Source: CAVVWJ01 sp964475685 (GTDB taxonomy: Bacteria; Gemmatimonadota; Gemmatimonadetes; Gemmatimonadales; GWC2-71-9). From it: 27,413 nucleotides of DNA. Below, in pieces: positions 6,241 to 14,501 of this stretch (the first letter of the stretch is position 1; each line of letters starts with the position of its first letter). The DNA is taken from NCBI GenBank assembly GCA_964475685.1, contig CAYYXP010000008.1, forward strand, positions 1-27,413, given 5' to 3'. Made by a program: the position numbers and the translations under genes. The notes under the pieces are model-generated. The model saw nothing but the letters and a program-made list of their open reading frames with translations, made no database searches and had not been told where the DNA came from.

Positions 6241-7662
6241 CTACCCGAGACCGTGCTTCTTGAGCCGATATCGGAGGGTATCGCGGGTGATGCCGAGCCG
6301 GGCCGCGGCTTTCGTCTGGTTCCCGCCGCACTCTCGGAGGGCCTGCTCGATCAGGGTCTTTTCCCACCCTTCGAGATCGGTTCCGGCCGCCGGAAGCAGG
6401 GGTGAAGGCTGGCCGGTGGCGGCCGACGAGGGAGCGCCCGGCGCCTGGGCTGGTCGCTCCGCCGTGGAGGGGCTCTCGCCATTTCCGGTGCGGCTCAGGG
6501 CGAGATGCTGGAGATCGAGGGTGTCGCCCTGGCTCCAGAGGACCGCGCGCTCGATGACGTGGCTCAACTCGCGCACGTTGCCGGGCCACGGATAGCCGAG
6601 CAGGAGCTCACGGGCTCGCGGGTCGAGGCGGCGAACCTGCTTGGCGTACTTGGCATTGAACCGGGTGAGAAACTCTTCGGCCAGGACCATGACGTCGTCC
6701 CCCCGCTCCCGAATCGGGGGAAGGTGCAGGATGATGACCGCCAGCCGGAAATAGAGGTCGCTCCGGAAGAGCCCCTGCTGCGCGGCCCGCTCGAGGTCGC
6801 GGTTCGTGGCCGACAGGATGCGCACGTCGATCTGGCGGTCGCGGGTTCCCCCGACGCGCCGCACCGTGCGCTCCTCGACCGCCTTCAGGAGCTTTCCCTG
6901 GAGCGCCAGCTCGATGTCGCCCACCTCGTCGAGGAAGAGGAAGCCGCCCTCCCCGGCCTCGAAGAGCCCCATCCGTGATTCCTTCGCGTCGGTGAATGCT
7001 CCCCGCTCGTGGCCGAACAGCTCCGACTCCATCAGGGTGCCGGGCAGTGCCGTGCAATTGACCTCGATGAACGGCTTCGACGCGCGGGTGCTTCCGGCGT
7101 GAATGGTCCGGGCGATGAGTCCCTTCCCGGTTCCGGTCTCGCCGGAGATGAGCACCGGCGGCGTTTCCTCCAGGGCGGCGATCTGGCGCGCCTGGTCGAG
7201 CACGGCGCGAAAGCCGGGGGACCGGCCGACCACGCCGGCCATCGGAATGTCCCGCGCCGCCTGACGCCGGTAGTAGGAGAGCTCCTGACGGAGCTGGGTC
7301 GTTTCCTTTGCCCGATCGGCGAGGAGCTTGAGCTCCTCGAGGTCCACCGGCTTCTTGAGGTAGTCGAAGGCCCCGAGCTTCACCGCCTCGACGGCGCCCT
7401 CGATGGTGCCGTGGGCCGTCATGATGACCACCGGAATTCCGGCGTCGAACTCGCGGATCCGCTTGAGGAGCTCGAGCCCGTCCATGCCGGGGAGCCGCAT
7501 GTCGCTGAACACGACGTCGGGGCGCAGCGTCTCCAGCATGCCGAGCGCCTGCTCGGCGTCTCCCGCGACCTCCGCTTGGTAGCCGGCTTCGGTCAGGAAC
7601 GCCTTGACCGCGCGGGCGAGCGTCCGCTCGTCGTCCACGATCAGCACCGTCGAGCCGCTCAT
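6241..7662 (-). CDS. NtrC-family response regulator (sigma-54 activator type)
   Basis: Three-domain transcription activator (473 aa). The receiver (about 1-120) has acidic residues Asp10/Asp11, phospho-acceptor Asp54 in FSDMRLPG, Thr82 and the KP of YLKKP. The AAA+ domain (about 145-385) has Walker A GETGTGKG (174-181), Walker B FLFLDEVGD (241-249) and WPGNVREL. The sigma-54 contact loop reads GAFTDA (221-226) instead of GAFTGA. A linker rich in Pro, Ala and Ser leads to a C-terminal Fis-type helix-turn-helix (about 433-470, NQTKAAARLGITRDTLRYRLKK). The ATG start overlaps the kinase stop as ATGA. With the kinase upstream and pqqA downstream on the same strand, it most likely controls PQQ synthesis. 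The signal is unknown. Confidence 0.94.
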   Translation of the reverse strand: MSGSTVLIVDDERTLARAVKAFLTEAGYQAEVAGDAEQALGMLETLRPDVVFSDMRLPGMDGLELLKRIREFDAGIPVVIMTAHGTIEGAVEAVKLGAFDYLKKPVDLEELKLLADRAKETTQLRQELSYYRRQAARDIPMAGVVGRSPGFRAVLDQARQIAALEETPPVLISGETGTGKGLIARTIHAGSTRASKPFIEVNCTALPGTLMESELFGHERGAFTDAKESRMGLFEAGEGGFLFLDEVGDIELALQGKLLKAVEERTVRRVGGTRDRQIDVRILSATNRDLERAAQQGLFRSDLYFRLAVIILHLPPIRERGDDVMVLAEEFLTRFNAKYAKQVRRLDPRARELLLGYPWPGNVRELSHVIERAVLWSQGDTLDLQHLALSRTGNGESPSTAERPAQAPGAPSSAATGQPSPLLPAAGTDLEGWEKTLIEQALRECGGNQTKAAARLGITRDTLRYRLKKHGLG

Positions 7663-9152
7663 GATCCGTCCTCGGCAGGGTGCGCCGCCGGCGGGTGGTG
7701 GCCGTCGGCCACCGGGAGGCGCAGGCGGACGGTCGTGCCGTGACCCTGCCGGCTTTCGATTTCAAGCCGGCCGCCGTTCTGCTCCACGTACCGCTTCGCG
7801 ATGGCGAGGCCGAGCCCGGTGCCCTCCGGCCGCGTGGTGAAGAACGGCTCGAAGACCGACGCGAGCGCCGCCTCCGGGATGCCGGCACCGGTGTCCGACA
7901 CCTCGAGGACGACCTCGTCCGGCGCTGCCCCGTTTCCCGTTGCCGACGCGGCGATGCGGAGGCGCCCGCCGCCAGGCATCGCGTCGAGGGCGTTGGACAC
8001 GATCTCGAGGACCGCCTGCTCCACCTGCATGGGGTCGACCCGGATGCTGGGCAGATCGGCGGGGACGTCCACGCTGAGCTCGACCCGATGCTCGCGGATG
8101 GGCGCGGCGACCGCCGGGAGGATCTCGTTGACCAGACGCGGCAGGCTCTCCGTCATCGGATGGAACGGCGCCGGACGGCTGAAGCTGAGCAGGTCCCTGA
8201 TCCGGCGATCGAGCCGGTCGACCTCCTCGAGGATGGCGTCGAGATGTTCCGCCGCCGACGGTGATGCCGGATGCAGGCGGACGAGTTGCGCGGCGGCACG
8301 GAGACTCGCGAGCGGATTGCGGAGCCCGTGGGCCACCGCCGCCGACATCTCGCCGATGGAGGCGAGCTTCTCGGCCTGGACCACCTGCGCTCTCGAGTCG
8401 TTGAGGTGCCGGGTCATGTTGGCGAACGCCCGGGCCAGCTCGCCGATCTCGTCGCGGGAACCGACGTCGATCGGATGCTCCAGCTTGCCGGTGCCCACCA
8501 CCGCCATGTCGCGGGTGAGCCGCCTGAGCGGCCGGGCGAGGCTGCGCGAAATGAGCCACGAGCCCACGAGGCCGGCCACCAGGGCGAGGAGAATGATCGC
8601 GATGAGGCTGCGGCCCTCCGCGGCGAGTATCTCCTCGAGGCGGCCGTAGGCCCCGCGCACGCTCGACTCGCGCGCCCGCCGGTAGATCTCCCGGTTCATC
8701 TGGGTGAGCGCGGGCTGGAGACGGCCCCGGAGCGCGACCTGGGCCAGGCGGTAGGCGGAGTCGCGGTGGCCGGCGTCGGCGAGGTTGAAAACGGTGTCGG
8801 CGACGGCCACGATCTGCCGCTGGATGCCGGCGACGCCGTCGGCGAGCGCGATCTCCTCCGGCCGCAACTCCGCGCGCCACCGCTCCTGCCAGTAGCTGAC
8901 GACTTCGCCGGTGAGCCTGAATTCGTTGCGTGCGGTGGGCTCGAGGCCGCTGAGGTATCGCCAGATGATCTCGCCCTGGTCGAACATCGCGGTTTCCAGC
9001 TCGGAGTAGGTCCGGGTGCGCGACATGCTCTCGCCGAGCGCCTGGAGGGCGCGGCGCTCCAGCACGTTGCTGCGGATTGCCTCGGCGCCGACGAGCAGCG
9101 CGGGGAGGGCCATCAGGGAGAAGCCGAGCAGGAGCTTGCGCTGGAAGGTCAC
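7659..9152 (-). CDS. Membrane sensor histidine kinase (NtrB-like) upstream of pqq
   Basis: Sensor kinase (497 aa) that should phosphorylate the downstream regulator. Layout: TM1 at about 7-25, a periplasmic helical sensor region at about 26-182 with many charged residues, TM2 at about 183-202, HAMP (about 203-255), HisKA with phospho-accepting His275 in AHGLRNPLASL, and an HATPase_c domain with N-box Asn387, DTGAGIP, FEPFFTTRPEGTGLGL and a final G-box. The residue after His275 is Gly rather than the common Glu or Asp. The histidine-proline-rich tail (HHPPAAHP) is unusual but short. The GTG start at 9152 gives a normal inner-membrane N terminus. The large periplasmic part fits sensing a substrate or redox state outside the cytoplasm. 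Confidence 0.93.
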   Translation of the reverse strand: MTFQRKLLLGFSLMALPALLVGAEAIRSNVLERRALQALGESMSRTRTYSELETAMFDQGEIIWRYLSGLEPTARNEFRLTGEVVSYWQERWRAELRPEEIALADGVAGIQRQIVAVADTVFNLADAGHRDSAYRLAQVALRGRLQPALTQMNREIYRRARESSVRGAYGRLEEILAAEGRSLIAIILLALVAGLVGSWLISRSLARPLRRLTRDMAVVGTGKLEHPIDVGSRDEIGELARAFANMTRHLNDSRAQVVQAEKLASIGEMSAAVAHGLRNPLASLRAAAQLVRLHPASPSAAEHLDAILEEVDRLDRRIRDLLSFSRPAPFHPMTESLPRLVNEILPAVAAPIREHRVELSVDVPADLPSIRVDPMQVEQAVLEIVSNALDAMPGGGRLRIAASATGNGAAPDEVVLEVSDTGAGIPEAALASVFEPFFTTRPEGTGLGLAIAKRYVEQNGGRLEIESRQGHGTTVRLRLPVADGHHPPAAHPAEDGS

Positions 9153-9234
9153 GCCGGAAAGCTACGCCAACCCTGCCTCCCGCCACCAGCGGCAGCATCT
9201 CCCTGGGTCCCGGTCCGCGGAGGCTCCGACAATC

Positions 9235-9263
9235 TTGCTCGCGACAATGGAAGTTCCTACCTT
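9235..9263 (+). promoter_or_regulatory. Weak sigma-70-like promoter candidate for the TPR gene
   Basis: TTGCTC (9235-9240), a 17-bp spacer and TACCTT (9258-9263) lie 30 bp before the TPR gene start. Each hexamer matches the consensus at only about half its positions. It is the best match in the 140-bp divergent gap between the kinase and TPR genes. No clear promoter for the leftward kinase operon was found there. Confidence 0.25.
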
Positions 9264-9292
9264 GTATCAACCTGCCCGCCGGAGGAACGCTG

Positions 9293-10411
9293 ATGTCGGA
9301 TGCCTTTCTCAGCTCCGACGACTTCGACGAACAAGCCCATCACCTCTACAACGAAGGCCGCTACGATGAAGCTCTGAGCATTCTCAAGGAAGGCATCACC
9401 CTCTACCCCCACGCCATCGAACTGCACATCGGCCGCGCCTATGCCCATCTCGCCCGGGAGGAATACGCCTGGGCCCGGCGCAGCTTCGAGCATGCCCTGT
9501 CCCTCGACCCGGACCACGAGGACGGCCTGGCCGGCCATGGGGAGACCCTGCTCAAGCTGGGGGCCCGGGCCGCGGCGCTCCGGGGCTTCGAGCGAATCCT
9601 CCGGCTCGGGTTCGAGGACGACCACGAGTTGATGCTGCAGGTGGGACGCGCGCTCTTCCGCGAGGGCCTGACCGCGCCGGCGCACCGCTTCTTCGAGCTC
9701 GCCGCCGCGGCCCATCCCGAGTCGGCGGACGCGGCCGCCTGCCTCGGTTACGCGGCGCATCGCCTGGGCAACGACGCCGGATCGCTCTACTGGCTGCGCC
9801 GCGCACTCGAGATCGACACCTCGCACACCGAGGCGCGGATCTACCTCGCCAATCTGCTCTACGACCGGGGGGAAACCGAGGCGGCGCTCCACCAGCTCGA
9901 GCGCACCCTGCCCGAGGACCACTTCGACGAGCTCGGCATCTGGCGCCACATCGAGCTCAAGAAGTCCGTCTACCGTCTGCCCGACGAAGACCCCGAGATC
10001 GCGCCGTGGCTGGCGCGGCTCGGGGAGGTCTCCGGCGATCCGGACGCCATCGACATGCTCCTGGCGGAGGTCGAGGCGCAGCACGCCGACGGATCGGTGC
10101 GGGACCCCCACCAGCTCGAGCTCTTCGGGACGCTCCAGAGCGAGCTGCACGCCATGCAGAAGAAGCCGGGGCAGGGCGAATCGCACCTCGTCGTGACCCT
10201 CGCGGGCCATGCGCTCCGGGGCACCTGGGACGAGATCCTGCTGCAGATGAAGGCTGCGGACCGCGAGTGGGTCCGGGGCTCGCTCAGCGACTTCATGGCC
10301 AGCCACGTGCGCCGCGGCCAGACCGAGACCGGCGTCGTGATCCCCACGACCGACCCGGAGGCGTTCATCCGCGGCAGCGCGGAAGCGGGAGTGTTGCGGA
10401 TCGTGCAGTGA
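9293..10411 (+). CDS. Tetratricopeptide-repeat protein of unknown role
   Basis: A 372-aa soluble protein with about five or six TPR units in residues 10-215, such as AHHLYNEGRYDEALSILKEGITLYP, then HIGRAYAHLAREEYAWARRSFEHALSLDP. The C-terminal 150 residues are not TPR and match no family I know. There is no signal peptide or membrane segment, so it is probably cytoplasmic. The ATG at 9293 is chosen over a much longer open frame upstream because GGAGGA lies 6 nt before it and the TPR fold begins immediately. The gene is divergent from the kinase operon and 68 bp upstream of the M16 peptidase gene, so it may share a transcript with it. TPR proteins act as docking platforms; the partner is unknown. 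Confidence 0.85.
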   Translation: MSDAFLSSDDFDEQAHHLYNEGRYDEALSILKEGITLYPHAIELHIGRAYAHLAREEYAWARRSFEHALSLDPDHEDGLAGHGETLLKLGARAAALRGFERILRLGFEDDHELMLQVGRALFREGLTAPAHRFFELAAAAHPESADAAACLGYAAHRLGNDAGSLYWLRRALEIDTSHTEARIYLANLLYDRGETEAALHQLERTLPEDHFDELGIWRHIELKKSVYRLPDEDPEIAPWLARLGEVSGDPDAIDMLLAEVEAQHADGSVRDPHQLELFGTLQSELHAMQKKPGQGESHLVVTLAGHALRGTWDEILLQMKAADREWVRGSLSDFMASHVRRGQTETGVVIPTTDPEAFIRGSAEAGVLRIVQ

Positions 10412-10479
10412 GCGGGGCAACGAACGGCGGCGAGAGGGAGCGAAGGACAAAGAAGGGCAAACGGCGGTAGGATTCATGC

Positions 10480-13131
10480 ATGACCACCTCTTCCTTCTCC
10501 CCTCTCCCTTCCGAGTGGGCCTGGACCTCCACGGTCCGCCGTGAGGTCCTTTCCAACGGGCTGACGCTCCTGGTCCAGGAAGACCGCTCCGCGCCCGCGG
10601 TGGCGGTGGTGACGCACGTCAAGGCGGGCTTCTTCGACGAACCCGACCGCTGGGTCGGCGTCTCCCACGTCCTCGAGCACATGTTCTTCAAGGGCACCGC
10701 GCGCCGGGGCGTGGGGGCGATCGCGCGGGAGACCAGGAACGCCGGCGGGTATCTCAACGCCAGCACCTCGTACGATCACACCAGCTACTTCACGGTGCTG
10801 CCGGCCTCGGGCCTCGCGGCGGCGCTCGACATCCAGTCGGACGCGCTTCGCCATTGCGCGATCGACGCGGAGGAGCTCGCCCGCGAGCTGCAGGTGATCA
10901 TCCAGGAAGCCAGGCGCAAGCTCGACAACCCATCCTCGCTCACCCAGGAAACGCTGCACGAAGTGATGTACGACCGGCACCGCATGCGGCGGTGGCGGAT
11001 CGGACACGAGGACCAGCTGGCCGGGTACACCCGGCGCGATCTCCACGACTATTACACATCGCGCTATGTGCCGGAGCGAACCATCGTGGCCATCGTCGGG
11101 GCGGTGGATCCGGACCGCGCCCTGGACCTTGCCCGCGCGGCGTACGCCGACTGGCCGGCAGCGCCGGGGGCGGCGGACCGGTCGCCGGAGGAGCCGCCAC
11201 GGCGCGAGGTCCGCGCGCGCACCCTCCGCGGCGACGTGGCCCGGGCGGAGCTCGCCGTCGGGTGGCGTACCGCGCCGGCGCTCGACCCCGACTCGCCGGC
11301 GCTGGATCTCGCGGGCGCCGTGCTCGCGGCGGGCCGGGGAAGCTGGCTGTACCGGCGGCTGCGCGAACCGGGGCTGGTGAGCTGGGTCGCGGCGCACAAC
11401 TACGCTCCCACCGAGCTTGGCCTGCTCAGCATCTCCGCGGAGCTTGCGCCGGACAAGGTGGACGCCGCGCTCGCCGGCATCGCCGAAGAGGTGACCCGGC
11501 TCGCCCTGCTGGGACCGTCGGCGGAGGACCTCGAGCGGGCGCGCACACTGACGCGGGCGAGGTGGGCGCGGCGCATGGAAGCGATGGGGGGCCGGGCGGC
11601 CGCGCTAGCCGCCGCGGAGGCGCTCGACGGGTACGACCTTCTCGACCGGGAGTATGCGGCCCTCGGGACGGTCCGCCCGGAGGATGTTCGCGCCGTTGCT
11701 GCGCGCTATCTCCAACCCGACTCGGTGTCCGGAACGCTCTATCTGCCGCGCGAAGGCGGGAGCGACCTGACGGCCGAGACCCTTGCCACGGTCTTCGCGG
11801 TGACCCCGCTCCGTCCTGCGGCGCCGCTGTCTGCGTCCCGCCCCGTTCCCCGGCCGGCCGTCCGCGCACCGGGCCGTCGCGAATCGGGGGTGTGGCACAC
11901 CGCCCTTCCCGGAGTGGACCTGCTGGTGTGGAAGAAATCCGGCGTGCCGCTCGTGACCCTTGGGGTGTACGCCCCCCGGCGCCATCTCGACCCGCCCTCG
12001 CAGGCCGGCATCGGCGCGCTGACCGCCCGCGCCTCGGTCCGCGGCGCGGCGGGGATCGATGCCGGCGGGCTCGCCTTCGCGTTCGAGGACCTGGGGGGAA
12101 CCGTCACGGCCAACGCCACATCGGATTGGCTCGGGTTCGGAACGACGGTACTCGCCGAGCGACTGCCGGAAGCGGCGGCGCTGCTCGACGCCGTCTTTGC
12201 CGATCCCCATCTCGACGACGACGCCGTAGCGTTGGAACGTGGCATCATGGAATCGGAAGCGGCGCGGGTTGCCGACGACATGTTCCGCTATCCCTTCCAG
12301 CTCGCCTTCGCCGAAGGCTTTGGTGAGCAGGGCTACGGGCTTCCGGTCTCCGGTCTTCCCGGAACTCTCCCGAACATCTCCGGCAGCGACGTCCGTGCGT
12401 GGCACCGGCGGGCATTCCGGGAGGTGCGCCCCGTCGTGGTGGCGGTGGGGGAGATTGATCCGGAACGGGTCTCGGAGGTTCTGGCCGGTGCGTTCGGCCG
12501 ATATGAGCAGCGCGTTTCCGCGGGGGCGCTTCCCGAAGTGGCCTGGGTGGGCGGGAACGGCCGAGGCGTTTCAAGCCGGGTGGTGGAACGGGAGAAGGCA
12601 CAGGCGGCGCTGGCCATGGCGTTCCCGGGGCCGTCGCGGCGGGACGGCGATCGGGTGGCCGCGCAGGTGTGGGCCGCTGTGGCCAGCGGGCTCGGCGGCC
12701 GGCTCTTCGAGGCGCTCCGCGACCGGCGATCGCTGGCCTACACCGTGATGGCGACGGCGTGGGAGAAGGCCCGGGCCGGAGCGCTCCTCGCCTACATCGC
12801 GACCTCACCCGAGCGGGAGGAGGAGGCGCGCGAAGAAATGTTGAGGGAGCTCGAACGATTCGCCCGGGAGCCGGTGGGCGAGGCGGAACTGGGGCAGGCG
12901 ATCAACTATCTGTCGGGCCAGGCGGAGGTGAGCCGCCAGAGCGGCGGCGCCGTCGCCGCCGAAATACTCGAAGCGTGGATCGCCGGAACCGGGTTGCAGG
13001 AAATGGACGATCCCGCGGCCCAGTTCCGCGCGGTGACAGCGGATGATGTCCTGAGGGTCGCGGCGACACACCTCGATCGAGCACGCAGAGTGGAAGGCGT
13101 GGTGCGCGGCACCGGCGCGGTGAAGGCATGA
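10480..13131 (+). CDS. Two-domain M16 (insulinase/pitrilysin) zinc peptidase
   Basis: An 883-aa zinc peptidase built of two M16 halves. The N-terminal half has the inverted zinc motif His63-x-x-Glu66-His67 (SHVLEHMFFKG) and the distal zinc ligand Glu143 (IIQEARRKLDN), at the standard distance. The C-terminal half (about 450-883) lacks HxxEH but carries the substrate-binding Arg/Tyr segment GRLFEALRDRRSLAYTV near residues 740-756. This is the standard active-plus-inactive pairing. There is no signal peptide, so it is probably cytoplasmic. The start is ATG at 10480, with a possible in-phase-shifted ATG 4 nt earlier ignored because it leaves the frame. M16 enzymes include PqqF/PqqG, which trim PqqA, and this gene lies near the pqq cluster; a general oligopeptidase role is equally possible. 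Confidence 0.93.
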   Translation: MTTSSFSPLPSEWAWTSTVRREVLSNGLTLLVQEDRSAPAVAVVTHVKAGFFDEPDRWVGVSHVLEHMFFKGTARRGVGAIARETRNAGGYLNASTSYDHTSYFTVLPASGLAAALDIQSDALRHCAIDAEELARELQVIIQEARRKLDNPSSLTQETLHEVMYDRHRMRRWRIGHEDQLAGYTRRDLHDYYTSRYVPERTIVAIVGAVDPDRALDLARAAYADWPAAPGAADRSPEEPPRREVRARTLRGDVARAELAVGWRTAPALDPDSPALDLAGAVLAAGRGSWLYRRLREPGLVSWVAAHNYAPTELGLLSISAELAPDKVDAALAGIAEEVTRLALLGPSAEDLERARTLTRARWARRMEAMGGRAAALAAAEALDGYDLLDREYAALGTVRPEDVRAVAARYLQPDSVSGTLYLPREGGSDLTAETLATVFAVTPLRPAAPLSASRPVPRPAVRAPGRRESGVWHTALPGVDLLVWKKSGVPLVTLGVYAPRRHLDPPSQAGIGALTARASVRGAAGIDAGGLAFAFEDLGGTVTANATSDWLGFGTTVLAERLPEAAALLDAVFADPHLDDDAVALERGIMESEAARVADDMFRYPFQLAFAEGFGEQGYGLPVSGLPGTLPNISGSDVRAWHRRAFREVRPVVVAVGEIDPERVSEVLAGAFGRYEQRVSAGALPEVAWVGGNGRGVSSRVVEREKAQAALAMAFPGPSRRDGDRVAAQVWAAVASGLGGRLFEALRDRRSLAYTVMATAWEKARAGALLAYIATSPEREEEAREEMLRELERFAREPVGEAELGQAINYLSGQAEVSRQSGGAVAAEILEAWIAGTGLQEMDDPAAQFRAVTADDVLRVAATHLDRARRVEGVVRGTGAVKA

Positions 13132-13649
13132 GGGTGTCCGTCGCCGATCTCCTGAGCGCGGTCAGGATCCCCCTGGCGATCATCTTTCCCTTCGCCTCCA
13201 CCACCTGGCGAATCGTGGTGCTGGCCGCCGCCGCCGCCTCCGATCTGCTGGACGGCCAGCTGGCCCGCCGCTTCGGCAGCTCGCGGTTCGGCACCGTGAT
13301 CGATCCGGTGGCCGACAAGCTCTTCATGGCCGCGGCGTTCGGCGTGGTCGCGGTCAGCGGGCGGCTGGAGCCCTACGAAATCGCGGGCGTCCTCCTCCGC
13401 GATATCGTTGCCACGGTGGCCTTCCTCGCGACCATCTTCTCCCGCCGTCCCCGGGCGATCCCGGCCCGGGCCGGGGGCAAGGCGGTCACCGTGGCGCAGG
13501 TGCTGACGCTGCTGGCCTTCCTGCTGGATTGGACCCACCTCAGGGAGCTCGCCTGGGCCACGACAGCGATCGCCATCTACGCGATCTGGGACTACTACCA
13601 CGTCGCGCCGCGCGCGGAGCAGCGGGTCGGCGGAGGCGAAGGCGATTGA
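13128..13649 (+). CDS. CDP-alcohol phosphatidyltransferase family protein, PgsA-like
   Basis: Integral membrane enzyme (173 aa) that transfers a phosphatidyl group from CDP-diacylglycerol to an alcohol such as glycerol-3-phosphate. It contains the family signature as DLLDGQLAR followed by GTVIDPVAD, giving all four metal-binding aspartates. The stretch between AR and the conserved Gly is seven residues, one fewer than the usual eight. Several hydrophobic segments follow. The ATG overlaps the M16 stop as ATGA, so the two genes are probably co-translated. Phosphatidylglycerophosphate synthase is the most likely activity, because the N-terminal RIPLAIIF and the size fit PgsA. The alcohol acceptor cannot be fixed from sequence, so no symbol is given. 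Confidence 0.88.
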   Translation: MRVSVADLLSAVRIPLAIIFPFASTTWRIVVLAAAAASDLLDGQLARRFGSSRFGTVIDPVADKLFMAAAFGVVAVSGRLEPYEIAGVLLRDIVATVAFLATIFSRRPRAIPARAGGKAVTVAQVLTLLAFLLDWTHLRELAWATTAIAIYAIWDYYHVAPRAEQRVGGGEGD

Positions 13650-14056
13650 CGAAGGAGACCAAGCGGGCGTCGCTCAGCTGGTCCGGGGGGCTGGTCTTCA
13701 GGGGGGGAGAGGCCGGCGGCGCCCAGGCGGTGATTGACGGCGACAACGCCGCCGCTCCCGGCCCCATGCTCACGCTCCTCCTCGCGGCGGCGAGCTGCAC
13801 CGGAGCGGATGTGGTGTCGATTCTCGAGAAGATGCGGGTCAAGCTTCTCGAGTTCCGCATCGAGGTGGCCGGCGAGCGGAGGCAGGAGGAACCCCGCCGC
13901 TACACCGCCATTCACATCGACTTTCACCTGCGCGGCGAGGGCCTCGACCAGGCCAAGGCATCGCGGGCCATCGACCTGTCGGTCACCAAGTACTGCTCGG
14001 TCCTCCACTCGCTGGCTCCTGACATCAGAATCACCCATGGACTCACGCTGGGGTAG
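13646..14056 (+). CDS. OsmC family thiol peroxidase-like protein
   Basis: A 136-aa OsmC/Ohr-superfamily protein, members of which reduce organic hydroperoxides through two cysteines. Both are present: Cys51 in LAAASCTGADVVSILEKMR and Cys117 in VTKYCSVLHSL. The wording is closest to the YhfA-like branch. The start is taken as TTG at 13646, which overlaps the previous stop (TTGA) and has GGAGG 9 nt upstream; the open frame continues further upstream inside the phosphatidyltransferase gene, where no family similarity is seen. It is cytoplasmic. The next gene starts 20 bp before its stop codon in another frame. The substrate is unknown. Confidence 0.88.
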   Translation: MTKETKRASLSWSGGLVFRGGEAGGAQAVIDGDNAAAPGPMLTLLLAAASCTGADVVSILEKMRVKLLEFRIEVAGERRQEEPRRYTAIHIDFHLRGEGLDQAKASRAIDLSVTKYCSVLHSLAPDIRITHGLTLG

Positions 14057-14501
14057 CCTCGTCGCGGCGGCGGCGCTCGCCGCCCCGCCGCCGGTGGCCG
14101 CCCAGCGAGTCATGGAGCTCGGAGTCCAGGCAACGGCGCTGGCCGCCGACCCGGGCTCGATGTTCGGGGGCGGGTATGGAGCGATCCGGACGTCCCTGCG
14201 GACACGGGTGTCGCTCGCGGCGGGAGTGGGGGCGGCGGATGGGGATGCGACGGTGCGGGGGGAGCTGCTCCTGCACTTCCTGCTCAACCCCACCCGCCGG
14301 ACCGGCGTGGCACCGTACGCCGCCGGGGGAGTCGCCGTCGTGGGCGGGCCGCTGGACGACGGGTATCTGGTCCTGACTCTGGGGCTCGAGAGCCGGCCGG
14401 GGGCGCCGTTGGGGTGGTTCGTCGAAGCGGGGATCGGTGGTGGGGCACGCCTCGCGGCGGGGATCCGCCGCCGGTGGCTCCCGGCGGGATGGCCCTACTA
14501 G
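14037..14501 (+). CDS. Small secreted hypothetical protein, possible outer-membrane barrel
   Basis: A 154-aa protein with a probable signal peptide: MDSRWG, then an Ala-rich core and a VAAQ cleavage-like site near residue 22. The mature part is rich in Gly and alternating hydrophobic/polar stretches, e.g. VAPYAAGGVAVVGG, YLVLTLGLESRP and GWFVEAGIGGGARLAAGIRRRW. It ends in an aromatic residue (tyrosine). This is suggestive of a small beta-barrel like those in the outer-membrane-protein-beta-barrel families, but I do not recognise a specific family. The ATG overlaps the 3' end of the OsmC gene by 20 bp. Its stop overlaps the stop of the convergent gene by 3 bp. Existence as a gene is likely; the function is unknown. 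Confidence 0.7.
   Translation: MDSRWGSLVAAAALAAPPPVAAQRVMELGVQATALAADPGSMFGGGYGAIRTSLRTRVSLAAGVGAADGDATVRGELLLHFLLNPTRRTGVAPYAAGGVAVVGGPLDDGYLVLTLGLESRPGAPLGWFVEAGIGGGARLAAGIRRRWLPAGWPY

Noticed and set aside
7762..9270. Long - strand frame overlapping the kinase gene in another phase, and a + strand frame at 8271-9293
   Set aside because: The kinase frame contains every expected domain in order. The others are Arg/Pro/Gly/Ala-rich or Glu/His-rich with no recognisable fold.
9077..9292. N-terminal extension of the TPR protein by 72 residues
   Set aside because: The extension overlaps the kinase start region, is Arg-rich and unlike the rest, and a perfect GGAGGA precedes the ATG at 9293.
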